Positions 63,380 to 64,000 of a stretch of DNA of 64,000 nt are shown here, piece by piece. Both the position numbers and the translations under genes were made by a program. The stretch is from Maribacter polysaccharolyticus. GTDB taxonomy: Bacteria; Bacteroidota; Bacteroidia; Flavobacteriales; Flavobacteriaceae. The stretch covers positions 333,018-397,017 of the forward strand of contig NZ_JARBUY010000003.1 of assembly GCF_028882255.1 (NCBI RefSeq), written 5' to 3'. Each line of letters opens with the position of its first letter. Positions within the stretch are counted from its first letter, which is position 1. The notes beneath the pieces were generated by a model that had not been told where the DNA came from, searched no databases, and saw only the letters and a list, made by a program, of their open reading frames with translations.

Positions 63380-64000
63380 TTAGGGGTCATTCCCGCTTTT
63401 GTGTTTCATGATCTCTTTCTCACTAAGGCCTAAAAATTCCGCTGCGTTGTCATAGAATATATTTTCTTTTTGTTCCAAGGTCAGAAAAGCGGCATTATTT
63501 ACCGTTTCAATTCCGATACTGATCACTTCGGGCCACACCATTTGATCGCTCCCATACATGATCCTATCTCCAAATCCGGCATTGATAAGGGATTTCAGGT
63601 AGGTGTTGAATTCTTCTTGGGGCAGTATCCAATTGAGGACCGCAATATCTACATAAACATTGGGGTGGGCATACATGAGCGCTTTGACATCTTCAACATA
63701 AGGCCAACCCCCGTGCATGATGTAGAGCTTTACGTGGGGATATGCTACCAAGGCCCGTTCCAATTGCAAAGGGTTGGCATTGTAGGTTCGCATGCCGCCA
63801 AGCATTTGTGGCATTATATGAAAACCATAGTTCGGCCCCCCGGGGAAAATGTGGAACCCCAATGGAATGTCCAATTCCTGGGCCAGTTTAAAATAAGGTA
63901 ATTGTGAAGGGTCATCGGCTACTATGCCCCTGTAAAAAGGTGACATTTCGGCTATGGCTTTAAGGTGGCCCCTATTGTACTGTTTTTTCAAAACATCAAT
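63380..64000 (-). CDS. Amidohydrolase-2 family protein, C-terminal part (runs off window)
   Basis: The minus strand is open to the window edge (207 codons to the stop, no Met needed). The visible part of a TIM-barrel metal-dependent hydrolase has His in PLGFHIFPGG, His in LYIMHGGWPYVEDV and the metal Asp in MYGSDQMVWP. The family includes decarboxylases and lactonases of aromatic acids (ACMSD-like). It is convergent with no gene and followed by the DUF1801 gene. The start lies outside. Confidence 0.88.
   Translation of the reverse strand: MDVLKKQYNRGHLKAIAEMSPFYRGIVADDPSQLPYFKLAQELDIPLGFHIFPGGPNYGFHIMPQMLGGMRTYNANPLQLERALVAYPHVKLYIMHGGWPYVEDVKALMYAHPNVYVDIAVLNWILPQEEFNTYLKSLINAGFGDRIMYGSDQMVWPEVISIGIETVNNAAFLTLEQKENIFYDNAAEFLGLSEKEIMKHKSGNDP

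Noticed and set aside
1-64000. CRISPR arrays, insertion sequences, integrases, phage genes, rRNA
   Set aside because: I looked for direct repeats of array type, transposase motifs and rRNA cores and saw none.

Overview
The window is ordinary chromosomal DNA of a marine-type member of the Bacteroidota, most likely Flavobacteriaceae; I cannot fix the genus. The signs are a SusC/SusD outer-membrane pair, many lipoproteins with a Cys just after a short hydrophobic leader, S9 and M28 exopeptidases, BNR/sortilin-like and TSP3-rich secreted proteins, promoters of the Bacteroidota type (TTG, about 18-20 bases, TAnnTTTG), and almost no Shine-Dalgarno sequences. No insertion sequence, integrase, phage gene, rRNA operon or CRISPR array is visible. 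There are two tRNA genes (Asn-GTT and Arg-CCT).

Layout. 1-10.5 kb: start of a TonB-dependent receptor (cut by the window edge), an S9 peptidase with a small membrane protein, a DUF423 protein, a secreted carboxypeptidase-regulatory-like protein, the ferrous iron operon feoA-feoB plus a 49-residue Cys-rich FeoB-associated membrane protein, a SCO1-type copper chaperone and the RseP-type site-2 protease. 10.7-20.1 kb: an orphan SusC/SusD pair, tRNA-Asn, a small lipoprotein with three HxH motifs, a large secreted TSP3/Ig protein and a DUF4382 lipoprotein. 20.4-32.4 kb: a GH63-like glucosidase, a LytS/LytTR two-component pair, a YHYH protein / MORN-repeat lipoprotein / SCO1 lipoprotein operon, a metallophosphoesterase / GT-B glycosyltransferase / GH1 operon and a FAD-dependent oxidoreductase.

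32.8-37.2 kb is the most unusual part. Four tightly packed genes encode a small coiled-coil protein, a protein ending in a roadblock/longin-like region, a Rab-like small GTPase starting with TTG, and a hybrid sensor kinase with its own receiver. This looks like a complete GTPase-to-phosphorelay signalling cassette. Downstream lie two palindromes 21 bp apart, a 54-residue membrane protein and a run of four stem-loops ending in an intrinsic terminator, which I read as a candidate small RNA.

39.3-46.2 kb is a polyamine locus: arginine decarboxylase, agmatinase, a deoxyhypusine-synthase-like enzyme with its catalytic Lys, an acidic small protein, a GNAT/carbon-nitrogen hydrolase fusion and a fused retropepsin-like/RimK-type ATP-grasp protein. 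46.2-54.2 kb holds metabolic and hypothetical genes (threonine dehydrogenase-like SDR, an M28 peptidase with many membrane segments, CBS, Zn-ribbon, DUF6265 and pentapeptide proteins). 54.3-64 kb holds a large BNR-repeat secreted protein, two GH2 enzymes (beta-glucuronidase/galactosidase-like and beta-mannosidase-like), a diacylglycerol kinase, a DUF1801 protein and the C-terminal part of an amidohydrolase that runs off the right edge.

All family assignments come from reading motifs and remembered family features; no database search was possible.
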